64,000 nucleotides of DNA. Source: Bolinopsis microptera. Its lineage: Eukaryota > Ctenophora > Tentaculata > Lobata > Bolinopsidae. Location: contig NW_026971774.1 of NCBI RefSeq assembly GCF_026151205.1, positions 90,001 through 154,000 of the forward strand. The letters are read 5' to 3'. The notes beneath the pieces are model-generated. The model did no database searches. It was given only the letters and a program-made list of their open reading frames with translations, and was not told the origin of the DNA. Positions 1-11,175 of the stretch are shown here, one piece after another. The stretch's first letter is position 1. Each line of letters opens with the position of its first letter. The translations under genes were made by a program, and so were the position numbers.

Positions 1-3000
1 CTATCCCAGGTATTTAGAATCTACCACTGAACCCAAACCTACTGAGCCTATCCCAGGTATTTAGAATCTACCACTGAACCCAAACCTACTGAGCCTATCC
101 CAGGTATTTAGAATCTACCACTGAACCCAAACCTACTGAGCCTATCCCAGGTATTTAGAATCTACCACTGAACCCAAACCTACTGAGCCTATCCCAGGTA
201 TTTAGAATCTACCACTGAACCCAAACCTACTGAGCCTATCCCAGGTATTTAGAACCTACCACTGAACCCAAACCTACTGAGCCTATCCCAGGTATTTAGA
301 ATCTACCACTGAACCCAAACCTACTGAGCCTATCCCAGGTATTTAGAACCTACCACTGAACCCAAACCTACTGAGCCTATCCCAGGTATTTAGAATCTAC
401 CACTGAACCCAAACCTACTGAGCCTATCCCAGGTATTTAGAATCTACCACTGAACCCAAACCTACTGAGCCTATCCCAGGTATTTAGAATCTACCACTGA
501 ACCCAAACCTACTGAGCCTATCCCAGGTATTTAGAACCTACCACTGAACCCAAACCTACTGAACCTATCCCAGGTATTTAGAATCTACTACTGAACCCAA
601 ACCTACTGAGCCTATCCCAGGTATTTAGAACCTACCACTGAACCCAAACCTTCTGAGCCTATCCCAGGTATTTAGAATCTACCACTGAACCCAAACCTAC
701 TGAGCCTATCCCAGGTATTTAGAATCTACCACTGAACCCAAACCTACTGAGCCTATCCCAGGTATTTAGAATCTACCACTGAACCCAAACCTACTGAGCC
801 TATCCCAGGTATTTAGAATCTACCACTGAACCCAAACCTACTGAGCCTATCCCAGGTATTTAGAATCTACCACTGAACCCAAACCTACTGAGCCTATCCC
901 AGGTATTTAGAATCTACCACTGAACCCAAACCTACTGAGCCTATCCCAGGTATTTAGAATCTACCACTGAACCCAAACCTACTGAGCCTATCCCAGGTAT
1001 TTAGAACTTACCACTGAACCCAAACCTACTGAGCCTATCCCAGGTATTTAGAATCTACCACTGAACCCAAACCTACTGAGCCTATCCCAGGTATTTAGAA
1101 CCTACCACTGAACCCAAACCTACTGAGCCTATCCCAGGTATTTAGATTGTACCACTGAACCCAAACCTACTGAGCCTATCCCAGGTATTTAGAATCTACC
1201 ACTGAACCCAAACCTACTGAGCCTATCCACGGTATTTAGAATCTACCACTGAACCCAAACCTACTGAGCCTATCCCAGGTATTTAGAACCTACCACTGAA
1301 CCCAAACCTACTGAGCCTATCCCAGGTATTTAGAATCTACCACTGAACCCAAACCTACTGAGCCTATCCCAGGTATTTAGAACCTACCACTGAACCCAAA
1401 CCTACTGAGCCTATCCCAGGTATTTAGAACCTACCACTGAACCCAAACCTACTGAGCCTATCCCAGGTATTTAGAATCTACCACTGAACCCAAACCTACT
1501 GAGCCTATCCCAGGTATTTAGAATCTACCACTGAACCCAAACCTACTGAACCTATCCCAGGTATTTAGAATCTACCACTGAACCCAAACCTACTGAGCCT
1601 ATCCCAGGTATTTAGAATCTACCACTGAACCCAAACCTACTGAACCTATCCCAGGTATTTAGAATCTACCACTGAACCCAAACCTACTGAGCCTATCCCA
1701 GGTATTTAGAATCTACCACTGAACCCAAACCTACTGAGCCTATCCCAGGTATTTAGAATCTACCACTGAACCCAAACCTACTGAGCCTATCCCAGGTATT
1801 TAGAATCTACCACTGAACCCAAACCTACTGAGCCTATCCCAGGTATTTAGAATCTACCACTGAACCCAAACCTACTGAGCCTATCCCAGGTATTTAGAAC
1901 TTACCACTGAACCCAAACCTACTGAGCCTATCCCAGGTATTTAGAATCTACCACTGAACCCAAACCTACTGAGCCTATCCCAGGTATTTAGAACCTACCA
2001 CTGAACCCAAACCTACTGAGCCTATCCCAGGTATTTAGATTGTACCACTGAACCCAAACCTACTGAGCCTACCCCAGGTATTTAGAACCTACCACTGAAC
2101 CCAAACCTACTGAGCCTATCCCAGGTATTTAGAACCTACCACTGAACCCAAACCTACTGAGCCTATCCCAGGTATTTAGAATCTACCACTGAACCCAAAC
2201 CTACTGAGCCTATCCCAGGTATTTAGAACCTACCACTGAACCCAAACCTACTGAGCCTATCCCAGGTAATTAGAATCTACCACTGAACCCAAACCTACTG
2301 AGCCTATCCCAGGTATTTAGAATCTACCACTGAACCCAAACCTACTGAGCCTATCCCAGGTATTTAGAACCTACCACTGAACCCAAACCTACTGAGCCTA
2401 TCCCAGGTATTTAGAACCTACCACTGAACCCAAACCTACTGAGCCTATCCCAGGTATTTAGAATCTACCACTGAACCCAAACCTACTGAGCCTATCCCAG
2501 GTATTTAGAATCTACCACTGAACCCAAACCTACTGAGCCTATCCCAGGTATTTAGAATCTACCACTGAACCCAAACCTATTGAGCCTATCCCAGGTATTT
2601 AGAATCTACCACTGTACCCAAACCTACTGAGCCTATCCCAGGTATTTAGAATCTACCACTGAACCCAAACCTACTGAACCTATCCCAGGTATTTAGAATC
2701 TACCACTGAACCCAAACCTACTGAGCCTATCCCAGGTATTTAGAATCTACCACTGAACCCAAACCTACTGAGCCTATCCCAGGTATTTAGAATCTACCAC
2801 TGAACCCAAACCTACTGAGCCTATCCCAGGTAATTAGATTCTACCACTGAACCCAAACCTACTGAGCCTATCCCAGGTATTTAGAATCTACCACTGAACC
2901 CAAACCTACTGAGCCTATCCCAGGTAATTAGATTCTACCACTGAACCCAAACCTACTGAGCCTATCCCAGGTATTTAGAACCTACCACTGAACCCAAACC

Positions 3001-3675
3001 TACTGAGCCTATCCCAGGTATTTAGAATCTACCACTGAACCCAAACCTACTGAGCCTATCCCAGGTATTTAGATCCTACCACTGAACCCAAACCTACTGA
3101 GCCTATCCCAGGTATTTAGAACCTACCACTGAACCCAAACCTACTGAGCCTATCCCAGGTATTTAGAATCTACCACTGAACCCAAACCTACTGAGCCTAT
3201 CCCAGGTATTTAGAATCTACTACTGAACCCAAACCTACTGAGCCTATCCCAGGTATTTAGAATCTACCACTGAACCCAAACCTACTGAGCCTATCCCAGG
3301 TATTTAGAACCTACCACTGAACCCAAACCTACTGAGCCTATCCCAGGTATTTAGAACCTACCACTGAACCCAAACCTACTGAGCCTATCCCAGGTATTTA
3401 GAATCTACCACTGAACCCAAACCTACTGAGCCTATCCCAGGTATTTAGAATCTACCACTGAACCCAAACCTACTGAGCCTATCCCAGGTATTTAGAACCT
3501 ACCACTGAACCCAAACCTACTGAGCCTATCCCAGGTATTTAGAATCTACTACTGAACCCAAACCTACTGAGCCTATCCCAGGTATTTAGAATCTACCACT
3601 GAACCCAAACCTACTGAGCCTATCCCAGGTATTTAGAATCTACCACTGAACCCAAACCTACTGAGCCTATCCCAG
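1..3675. repeat. 47-bp satellite array, about 78 copies
   Basis: A 47-bp unit repeats head to tail from the first base to about 3675, with only scattered substitutions (for example AATCTACC versus AACCTACC). It runs off the left edge, so its true length is unknown. Each unit contains CCCAG followed by GTATTTAG, which has the AG|GT form of an exon end plus a donor. It lies upstream of the first visible chitinase exon, probably inside an intron of that gene. No coding potential is seen. Confidence 0.97.
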
Positions 3676-3804
3676 AGTAAAATTATAGACTAAAAAAATC
3701 TAGTGACTGAATTAGGTCATCAAAATAGTGAACCCTAGTTGATCCTTAACTCAGAGGATGGCAACTGGCGAGGAAGTGGTCTGAAATTCCATTAACCTTG
3801 TAAA

Positions 3805-4016
3805 TATTACCTACTTACTATCACCTAGTAACTATTACCTAGTAACTGTAACCTAGTAACTGTCACCTAGTAACTATCACTTAGTAACTATCACCTAGTA
3901 ACAATCACCTAGTAACTATCACCTAGTAACTATTACCTAGTAACTATCACCTAGTAACTATCACGTAGTAACTGTAACCTAGTAACTATCACCTAGTAAC
4001 TATCACCTAGTAACCG
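3805..4016. repeat. 14-bp CTAGTAAC minisatellite, copy 1
   Basis: About 15 copies of a 14-bp unit (CTAGTAACTATCAC and the variant CTAGTAACTGTAAC) sit just before the acceptor of the first visible chitinase exon. A 12-bp match, TTAACTCAGAGG, occurs on both sides of the array (about 3747 and 4025), so the acceptor region may have been duplicated when the array grew. The same unit recurs at 4985-5545, 6771-6958 and 10087-10356. Confidence 0.9.
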
Positions 4017-4033
4017 TAACTGTCTTAACTCAG

Positions 4034-6289
4034 AGGGAGGTAAGGATGTTGTCTGCTACTTCATCAACTGGGCCTGGTACCGACCTGGAGCTGGTAAATA
4101 TGTCCCGGAGGATATTGACCCTAAACTCTGCACTGTAGTTAACTACGGTTTCTCTGTTCTGGGAAACAACGGAAAGCTCAGGATGCACGACAGCTGGGCT
4201 GATAGGGACAACAGTGAGTTTACACTAGCTTTTTAATGTCTGATCATTTATTAATTATTAGCAACATCGTGTTGGGATATTAAGACTTTGTGTCTTCTTG
4301 AAAGCTTATTGTTTTAAAAAGTGATTCCTCAGAGTTCTACGAGAGGACGGTTGCACTGAAGAAAGCACCCGGCTCTCGAGTAAGGAAAGTTTTCCTCGCC
4401 ATTGGAGGATGGAACGACAGTCTGGGACCCAAATACTCCAACATGGTTTTGAAGAAAGCTAGCAGGTTAGGAACACTTCATAAAACTAGCATTCAGCGCT
4501 CTTCCAAGTTGAAGGTCGACTTTTATATCGAACTCTGCTCCGAAATTGTCACCTACAAAATATATGGTTTACGTTAAAATGTACATGTTTCAATTTGATA
4601 AACCCAACAGGAAAGCCTTCATCGACGATGTAGTCCCCTTCCTTCTGAAGTACGGATTTGACGGTCTGGATCTGGACTGGGAGTACCCTCAGTGCTGGCA
4701 GGGAGACTGTAAGAAGGGAAAGCAGGGAGAGAAGAAAGCTTTCGCTGACTGGTGCGCTGAACTGAAGGCTGCCTTCCAACCTCACGGTCTCCAGCTCAGT
4801 GCTGCAGTATCTGCCAGCAAGACCATTATTGATGCTGGATATGATGTGCCCAGGATCGCCAGGAGTCTGGACATCCTCAACCTGATGACCTACGATTTCC
4901 ACGGATCTTGGGAGAAACAGACCGGTCACAACGCGCCTATGTATCCTTGCGAGGGAGATGCCATCCCCTTCTTCAACGTCGTTAGTAGAGTTACTAATGT
5001 TGTTACCTAGTAACTGTAACCTAGTAACTGTAACCTAGTAACTATCCCCTTCTTCAACGTCGTTAGTAGAGTTACTAATGTTGTTACCTAGTAACTGTAA
5101 CCTAGTAACTGTAACCTAGTAACTATCCCCTTCTTCAACGTCGTTAGTAGAGTTACTAATGTTGTTACCTAGTAACTGTAACCTAGTAACTGTAACCTAG
5201 TAACTATCCCCTTCTTCAACGTCGTTAGTTGCAAGATACTTTATACTGTCACCTAGTAACTGTCACCTAGTAACTGTCACCTAGTAACTGTAACCTAGTA
5301 ACTGTAACCTAGTAACTGTAACCTAGTAACTGTAACCTAGTAACTGTAACCTAGCAACTGTAACCTAGTAACTGTAACCTAGTAACTATCACCTAGTAAC
5401 TGTAACCTAGTAACTGTAACCTAGCAACTGTAACCTAGTAACTGTAACCTAGTAACTGTAACCTAGTAACTATCACCTAGTAACTGTAACCTAGTAACTG
5501 TAACCTAGTAACTGTAACCTAGTAACTGTAACCTAGTAACTGTTTCCTTGCGAGGGAGATGCCATCCCCTTCTTCAACGTCGTTAGTTGGAGGATACTTT
5601 ATTTCCCTGTCACAGTCGCTGCTTGGTGATGGTTTTTAGAAAGACATTATCCTGCTGTTGAATTATTTCTCTATTAAAGGCTACTAAAAAATTTAAATAT
5701 AAAAACCGTTCAGGACTCTGCCGTAGACCACTGGATCAAGAGTGGATTCCCAGCCAGGAAGATTGTAATGGGACTCCCCATCTACGGACGATCCTTTACC
5801 CTCGCGGATCCTTCAAAGCACGGCATTGGTGCTCCCGCTAAAGATGGAGGTCAAGCTGGAGTCTGGACTAGAGCCAAGGGCTTCCTTGGGTACTACGAGG
5901 TAAACTTTATTTGATCGGGTATCAGGAATAGTATGAGTATTGCTGAGCCACCAGACTCTTACACTAAATGTAAAAGGGGAACAATACAATTCTCCTCCTA
6001 ATAACCTATAAAACTAAAACTAAACAACCCTCAGATCTGTCTGAACCTGAAGAACAAGGGCTGGAAGGAGGTGAAAGGAAGTGACTGTGTTGTGGGACCC
6101 TACGCCTACAAGGGAAACCAGTGGGTCGGGTATGACAGTCTCGAGTCTGTAAAGTATAAGATGGAGTATATCAAGAAGAAGGGGCTGATGGGAGGCATGA
6201 TCTGGGACGTTACTATGGACGACTTCAAGGGGGCGTGCGGTCAGGGCAAGAACCCATTCCTCACGGCTATGAGAAGACATCTTGCTTAA
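4034..6289 (+). CDS. GH18 chitinase, 3' five exons (partial)
   Basis: Secreted glycosyl hydrolase family 18 enzyme that hydrolyses chitin beta-1,4 links. Exons 4034-4213, 4333-4465, 4611-4980, 5714-5899 and 6035-6289 join in matching phase with AG/GT borders and end at a TAA. They encode about 373 residues. Seen motifs: the strand-3 LAIGGW, the catalytic [10 protein letters not shown] (DxxDxDxE with the proton-donor Glu), [16 protein letters not shown], and a terminal [12 protein letters not shown], all as in the AMCase/chitotriosidase family. The protein stops right after the barrel, with no chitin-binding domain. The first visible exon starts at the strand-1 region ([11 protein letters not shown]), so only the signal peptide and a few residues lie off or in the satellite to the left. 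The donor of exon 3 is embedded in a tandem repeat. Identity is near certain; whether it is chitinase or an inactive relative is settled by the intact catalytic motif. Confidence 0.95.
4963..5587. repeat. Minisatellite built from the chitinase exon 3 end and donor
   Basis: The exon end ATCCCCTTCTTCAACGTC followed by donor GTTAGT occurs five times (about 4963, 5044, 5127, 5208 and 5563), separated by the 14-bp CTAGTAACTGTAAC unit. Only the first copy is continuous with the chitinase reading frame. The last copy carries a longer stretch of exon (CTTGCGAGGGAGATGCC), suggesting that it descends from the original junction and that the array expanded between duplicated junctions. Confidence 0.92.
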
Positions 6290-6431
6290 ATAACCTTTCT
6301 TTAAACTTGTTTTAATGTTAACGTTTTGAATTTAAAACAACTTCATTTAAATGTTTAATTTGTATTAACTTTAATTCAACAAGTATCGGAACTTAACACA
6401 CAAAGAATCTGGAAATATATCTAAGATTTTA

Positions 6432-6437
6432 AATAAA
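6432..6437 (+). other. Poly(A) signal candidate, chitinase
   Basis: AATAAA about 145 bases after the chitinase stop codon, in an AT-rich 3' region. The position is normal for a polyadenylation signal; cleavage itself cannot be seen. Confidence 0.5.
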
Positions 6438-6770
6438 AAATAAAAAGTATAAAACGTCTTTTTCGTAATCACATTGGGGCTTGGGCAGACCAGTGTAACT
6501 AATTTTACCAGATTGAGGAGCTTAATGATCACTTCTGACAGATTGAGCATGTATATGAGCTGTACAAATTCAGTTCCACACTGAAGCTATTAACCTTAAC
6601 TAGGGTTCCGACCCGAGGCACAATGCTATAAGGCAAAATGTACTGGGGCTGTAAATCTGACGAAGTTGAAATTACTTATTTTGGTCAAATTAAAACATCA
6701 ATATCTCCAATGTTGCATTTGACGGGGAGCTGAACATATCTTTTATAATAAACAAGTTTACTGCAACCTA
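6438..6770. other. Intergenic, no gene seen
   Basis: Between the chitinase 3' end and the next minisatellite. No splice-bounded exon, RNA gene or recognisable element was found on either strand. Confidence 0.5.
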
Positions 6771-6958
6771 GTAACTGTAACCTAGTAACTATCACCTAGT
6801 AACTATCACCTAGTAACTATCACCTAGTAACTATCACCTAGTAACTATCACCTAGTAACTATCACCTAGTAACTATCACGTAGTAACTATCACCTAGTAA
6901 CTATCACCTAGTAACTATCACCTAGTAACTATCACCTAGTAACTATCACCTAGTAACT
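6771..6958. repeat. 14-bp CTAGTAAC minisatellite, copy 3
   Basis: About 13 copies of CTAGTAACTATCAC. The array abuts the 45-bp repeat that carries the end of the first BTB gene. Confidence 0.92.
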
Positions 6959-6961
6959 AGT

Positions 6962-7240
6962 AACATTACTACAGTAGGTCCGTGATAGAAGACGCACAGT
7001 CAGTGTAACATCACTACAATAGGTCAGTGATAGAAGACGCACAGTCAGTGTAACATTACTACAGTAGGTCAGTGATAGAAGACGCACAGTCAGTGTAACA
7101 TTACTACAGTAGGTCAGTGATAGAAGACGCACAGTCAGTGTAACATTACTACAGTAGGTCAGTGATAGAAGACGCACAGTCAGTGTAACATTACTACAGT
7201 AGGTCAGTGATAGAAGACGCACAGTCAGTGTACTGTAACA
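6962..7240 (-). repeat. 45-bp repeat carrying the BTB gene's last codons and stop
   Basis: Six copies of a 45-bp unit. Read on the minus strand, each unit encodes the final residues TDCASSITDLL followed by the same TAG stop, then GTAATGTTACAC. The upstream-most copy is the actual end of the BTB gene at 7194; the others lie in its 3' flank. The stop codon and terminal exon sequence have therefore been tandemly copied downstream. Confidence 0.93.
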
Positions 7241-8360
7241 TAAGAAACACAAACTCCTCCCTCAGCACTTCTCCTCGCTCCTTTACTCTCTTCAGCTGTA
7301 AAGCCACCTCCACCTCCCTGCCTCTCACGTAGTTCCTGGTGATGTGCAGCAGATCATTCTTCTTTCTCTTTGTTTTGCCTGCTACAACTGGTTCAGATCC
7401 CAGTAACCAGAGTGTGTAGACGTTAGCTACTGAGATACAGTTCCTGACCCAGTGTAGAGCGAGTCTGTACATGTTCTCTATCTGGTAGAGTACAGAGAAC
7501 CTCACTATGATAGGAATGTTCCTGTCACACAGCACTGCTCCTCCTCCGTAGAGAAGAAGCAGACACTCCTCCACCACACTCTCCTCCCCTGTCTTACAAC
7601 CCAGTCCTTCCAGCACTATAATACTTGCTCCCTTAGAGAGCTGGTAATTAAATACAGAACTTTGAGCGCTGAGCACAGCTCCGGAACAAGTATACTTCAC
7701 TTCGTTAATCTGTACATCAACAGTGTTGCTGAAACACTTGATAGAGAGAAGATGGGATAGGTCACCTAGCTTGTTGGAAACGAAGGTTTCTTGCTTTGTT
7801 AACATCACTTTATTCGTAGTGGTACTATGGTAACTAGTAGTGTTACTATGGTAACTAGTTGCTAACATCACTTTATTCGTAGTGGAACTCCGTGTTTTGG
7901 AAGGTTCTGCTGCAGTTTTTACCAGATGTTTAGGTTTCTTCATTTCAGGAACCCGGAAATCTTCGTACAAGCTGCTTCCGAATACATTAACCAGGACCTT
8001 AGTTTTATTGACACTCGAGTTGAGGATTTTCTCATCACCTGTCAATACTAGTGTATTACTCTGAACGTTTTCCCTGCCACTTAGTGGTTCTTTTTGTTGT
8101 GGCAGATCCGCTGCAGTTGTTGATATCGACTGTTTTCGTTTAGACTTTTCTGATGTTCTATCAATCGAGTCGTTAGCCGATGAGTCCTGTTCAAACTCAT
8201 CTTTCATGGAACATTTGGGTTTAATCTGATCTGGAGAACTTTCTGAGTTTTCCTCATCTGTTTTCATATCATTGGTATTAAGTTTAGCTGTCGTGGTGGT
8301 TAAGCTTGTGTTCTCAACCGATCTGATATCTTCAACAGAAGAGGTCGCTGCTTCTGTCAT
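7194..8360 (-). CDS. BTB-domain protein with long disordered N-terminus
   Basis: 388 residues from ATG 8360; an open frame extends 6 codons upstream but only from a GTG. Residues 1-165 are Ser/Thr/Lys-rich and probably disordered. A BTB/POZ fold begins near residue 201 (FSNTVDVQINEVKYTCSGAV...QSSVF, then VEECLLLLYGG), with a helical region after it like the C-terminal part of BTB proteins. BTB domains mediate dimerisation and often recruit substrates to Cullin-3, but no partner can be inferred here. Residues about 168-181 (TSYHSNTTSYHSTT) are encoded by two copies of an X-box-like palindrome, flanked by a duplicated NKVML. It is a clear paralogue of the next gene (same QSSVF and VEECL.LLYGG) on the same strand. 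The end of the gene is a tandem repeat unit, so the original C-terminus may have been longer. Confidence 0.82.
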   Translation of the reverse strand: MTEAATSSVEDIRSVENTSLTTTTAKLNTNDMKTDEENSESSPDQIKPKCSMKDEFEQDSSANDSIDRTSEKSKRKQSISTTAADLPQQKEPLSGRENVQSNTLVLTGDEKILNSSVNKTKVLVNVFGSSLYEDFRVPEMKKPKHLVKTAAEPSKTRSSTTNKVMLATSYHSNTTSYHSTTTNKVMLTKQETFVSNKLGDLSHLLSIKCFSNTVDVQINEVKYTCSGAVLSAQSSVFNYQLSKGASIIVLEGLGCKTGEESVVEECLLLLYGGGAVLCDRNIPIIVRFSVLYQIENMYRLALHWVRNCISVANVYTLWLLGSEPVVAGKTKRKKNDLLHITRNYVRGREVEVALQLKRVKERGEVLREEFVFLMLQYTDCASSITDLL

Positions 8361-8843
8361 GGTTAACTCCTCTATCACCGCTTACATTACCTAGAAGTTA
8401 TTCAATGCTTTAAAATAATTGACGCAATAGATCTTGAAACAACAAAAATAGAATTGAGATAGCGTATAATTATCTATTCAAGACTGCTGAAAATTTTTTC
8501 CCATCTCAAATCATTATCATTCTTCATATTTCAGAAGCAGTAAAAACCGTTTTGTTCAAAACAAAAAGATACAAATTTACAAAAATTATTCGAGACAGCT
8601 TCGCAGGTTCATTTTGCGACTTTTAAAAGCCACATTTTTATAAAGAATTCCTTCATAAATTCATAAGTTAAATCGCATAGAATTTCAACATGCAGCAAAA
8701 TCAACCGAATTAATTCATCGACTTCTTCGAACAAGAACTACAACTCAAAACCTACCCTACCGTGCGTCCTCTTAAAAGTCTTGAAGGAGCAGTTCATGAT
8801 TAGGGTGTGGCCATTCAGTTAGTCAGAATTGTCGCGGAAGACA
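8361..8843. other. Spacer between the two BTB genes
   Basis: AT-rich, no coding potential or repeat recognised. It should contain the promoter of the first BTB gene (minus strand), but no distinct element is visible. Confidence 0.4.
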
Positions 8844-8920
8844 AGTTTTAAAGCAGCCATTTGAATTTCCAGGAACACGTGTCAAAGTTTTAAAGCAGCC
8901 ATTTGAATTTCCAGGAGCTG
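8844..8920 (-). repeat. Two-copy duplication of the second BTB gene's 3' end
   Basis: The last codons of the BTB gene (minus strand, AATTCAAATGGCTGCTTTAA) are present a second time immediately downstream after a CACGTG spacer; the unit is about 42 bp. This is the same kind of terminal-exon duplication as in the neighbouring BTB gene, but at two copies. Confidence 0.88.
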
Positions 8921-9688
8921 TTTTAATCTTTTAATCTTTAGTTGCGCGCGCGCGAGGGTTGCTTGCGGAGGAGACTCGGCATGTACCTTCATGGAATTCA
9001 TGAGGGAATTGAACAACTCCTTCTCGTTCAGGAATAAGGTCTCAAAGTCAATACTCTCACTTAGATCAAGGACAAAGTTGGAGTTTTGCTCGGAGACCAC
9101 ACAGAAATTAATCAGAAAAGTAATGAAACCGGGGCAGTTTGTAATCTGAATCATGGCTCTGATAAAATCACTCTCAATATGTTTCTCAGACTTCAAGCGG
9201 TTTAGCATCTCTAGGGAAACATCAGACTCGAACTGCTTCATGATGTTCAGGCATTGTTCGTACACTTCGGTCTTCTTCGATCTCACTTCAGGTAAATTAC
9301 CGATATCAAATATCTCCAGCACGTTGGAGGGGGTGAGATTATCTTTAATCCAGGTCAGGGAGAGATCGTACATAAACTTAACGTCGTAGATCAGAGAGAA
9401 TCTAGTGAGGGATGCTATGTTGTGTAGAGTTACCAGAACCCTGCCCCCATATAGAAGCGTCAGACACTCCTCCACTGCTATCTCCGAGCCGGGGAAGAAG
9501 AAGTGTTGGAGAAGCACAAAACTAGCTCCCGTCGCGAAGAGTTTCTCAAAAACAGAGCTCTGGTGAGCCAGGATGACACCAGAGCAGATGAACTTGGTGT
9601 CGTTAACTATTATCTCGACTGTGTTCGAGAACTCTTTTCTGTTAAAGAAGCGAGAGAAGTTTAGAGTTTCAGGAAGACTGGATGCCAT
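8882..9688 (-). CDS. BTB-domain protein, single exon
   Basis: 268 residues from ATG 9688 to TGA 8882. BTB/POZ domain at about residues 15-115 (FSNTVEIIVNDTKFICSGVI, AHQSSVFEKLF, VEECLTLLYGG), followed by a helical segment to about 210 and a short Lys/Leu-rich tail. The arrangement is that of short BTB proteins without Kelch, zinc-finger or MATH partners. It is 40-50 percent similar by eye to the downstream gene over the BTB region, so the pair arose by tandem duplication. Its function is unknown beyond likely oligomerisation. Confidence 0.85.
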   Translation of the reverse strand: MASSLPETLNFSRFFNRKEFSNTVEIIVNDTKFICSGVILAHQSSVFEKLFATGASFVLLQHFFFPGSEIAVEECLTLLYGGRVLVTLHNIASLTRFSLIYDVKFMYDLSLTWIKDNLTPSNVLEIFDIGNLPEVRSKKTEVYEQCLNIMKQFESDVSLEMLNRLKSEKHIESDFIRAMIQITNCPGFITFLINFCVVSEQNSNFVLDLSESIDFETLFLNEKELFNSLMNSMKVHAESPPQATLARAQLKIKRLKQLLEIQMAALKL

Positions 9689-10086
9689 TTTCTCAGCTCA
9701 CAACAGATACCAACGTCTTCTCACAAGCTTCAAGGTGAACAATTAAATTTGGGGTTTTTTAGGAGAAGAAATTTAAATCTAAAACACAAATAAGCAGCAA
9801 GCTGCAATTGTACAAAATTGTTATTATTTTCACTAACTAACCAAAATATATATCCCAATTAAAATGATGATCGGTTGCTATAGTAACTATCGGTTACTAT
9901 TAGTATCATAATAGAATCACCAGTACGTGTAATAAATATTACTAGTTAGTCAGTTAATCATCTGATTTAGTGAACTATTTCAAGATGTTCTATAATTGGC
10001 TTTAATTCTTGTGTACACCGAGTTGTACCAATGCAAACTCTGGAGATGATTAGTAACAAAGCCACAAAAATGAGGGTCATTGCGAC

Positions 10087-10356
10087 TATCACCTAGTAAC
10101 TATCAACTAATAACTATCACCTAGTAACTATCAACAAATAACTATCACCTAGTAACTATCAACTAGTAACTATCAACTAGTAACTATCACCTAGTAACTA
10201 TCACCTAGTAACTATCACCTAGTAACTATCACGTAGTAACTGTAACCTAGTAACTATCACCTTGTAACTATCACCTTGTAACTATCACCTTGTAACTATC
10301 ACCTTGTAACTATCACCTAGTAACTATCACCTAGTAACTGTAACCTAGTAACTATC
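10087..10356. repeat. 14-bp CTAGTAAC minisatellite, copy 4
   Basis: About 19 copies of CTAGTAACTATCAC with local variants (CTTGTAAC, CAAATAAC). This is the same unit as in and around the chitinase gene about 4-6 kb away. Confidence 0.92.
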
Positions 10357-10371
10357 ACTTCACTTATCGGA

Positions 10372-10479
10372 CTTTACTTGAACGGACATCAATAATAATT
10401 GGACGCAGGAGGCCCTAGCGTTCATTAATCATTATGTCCGTTTCCGTGATGTCCAGTAAAATAACGTCCGATAAGGTAG
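10372..10479. mobile_element. Short foldback MITE (TTATCGGAC ends)
   Basis: Begins near CTTATCGGACTTTACTTG and ends with GTCCGATAAGG followed by TA; the inner part has GCGTTCA and GAACGGACAT motifs. The ends match the larger foldback elements at 30-31 kb and 40.5-43.3 kb, so this is a compact member of that family. Confidence 0.7.
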
Positions 10480-10934
10480 TATTAGTAACAAAGCCGCCAG
10501 AATGAAGGACAAATACAATGGACAATGTGAACGTATTTTTAAACCAATAGCTAAAATGATTAATCAAAGCGCAATATTTGTACAATCAATAATAATTCCA
10601 TTTCATTTTGAACAACTTTCGATATTCTGTTATGAATTAGGATTTCCTGATTAAGACTAATCAACGAACGCAACCAACACAACCAATCATTTATTTGCAC
10701 GAAATTATAATATTAATAGGAAATAGAACAATCGTTAAAATTTATAAATATAACGACTTTGGTAAACCGGATACTTTGATTGCACTGATTGAGTAAACCT
10801 ATTAACATTAACCAGTTGAACCCTGAGCTCTCCCGGTTAATTAGGCCTGCTTAAAATACCTTCACAATGTATTGCGGATATTTGTAGAAGGACCCTTTTA
10901 CGAACGTACTACGACTACACGGGCTATATTAATA

Positions 10935-11175
10935 TTCAGTGGCGTAAACGTTGCCTGTTGGCGCCCCTCGCTGAAAAAGCGCCCCGGCGCCCCTCCCTTT
11001 TTTTAGAGGGTGATACGCTATTTTTCTTTTAAAAAGTGTGTTTCTAGTAGAACAAAACGCGCAGTTTTGCTAGTACCGTGTTAAGTTTTTCAAAATTGTC
11101 CCACATTCAAACGACTATTTGCCCCCCTCCCCCACAGCGGGGTCGGCGGGGCCCTTTGTTATATTACGCCACTGG
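10935..11175. mobile_element. hAT-like MITE with CAGTGGCGTAA ends
   Basis: A segment of about 240 bp bounded by CAGTGGCGTAA and its inverse TTACGCCACTG. The interior contains GTTGCCTGTTGGCGCCCC and CAGTTTTGCTAGTACC. The same interior occurs at 24895-25140 and 33029-33125, and the ends recur at about 16403 and 16708. CAG..GGCGTA termini are typical of hAT elements; no transposase is present. Confidence 0.72.

Noticed and set aside
1..3675. CRISPR-like direct repeats
   Set aside because: Units are head to tail with no unique spacers, and the genome is eukaryotic. The same holds for the arrays at 49.7-57 kb and 58-59.8 kb.
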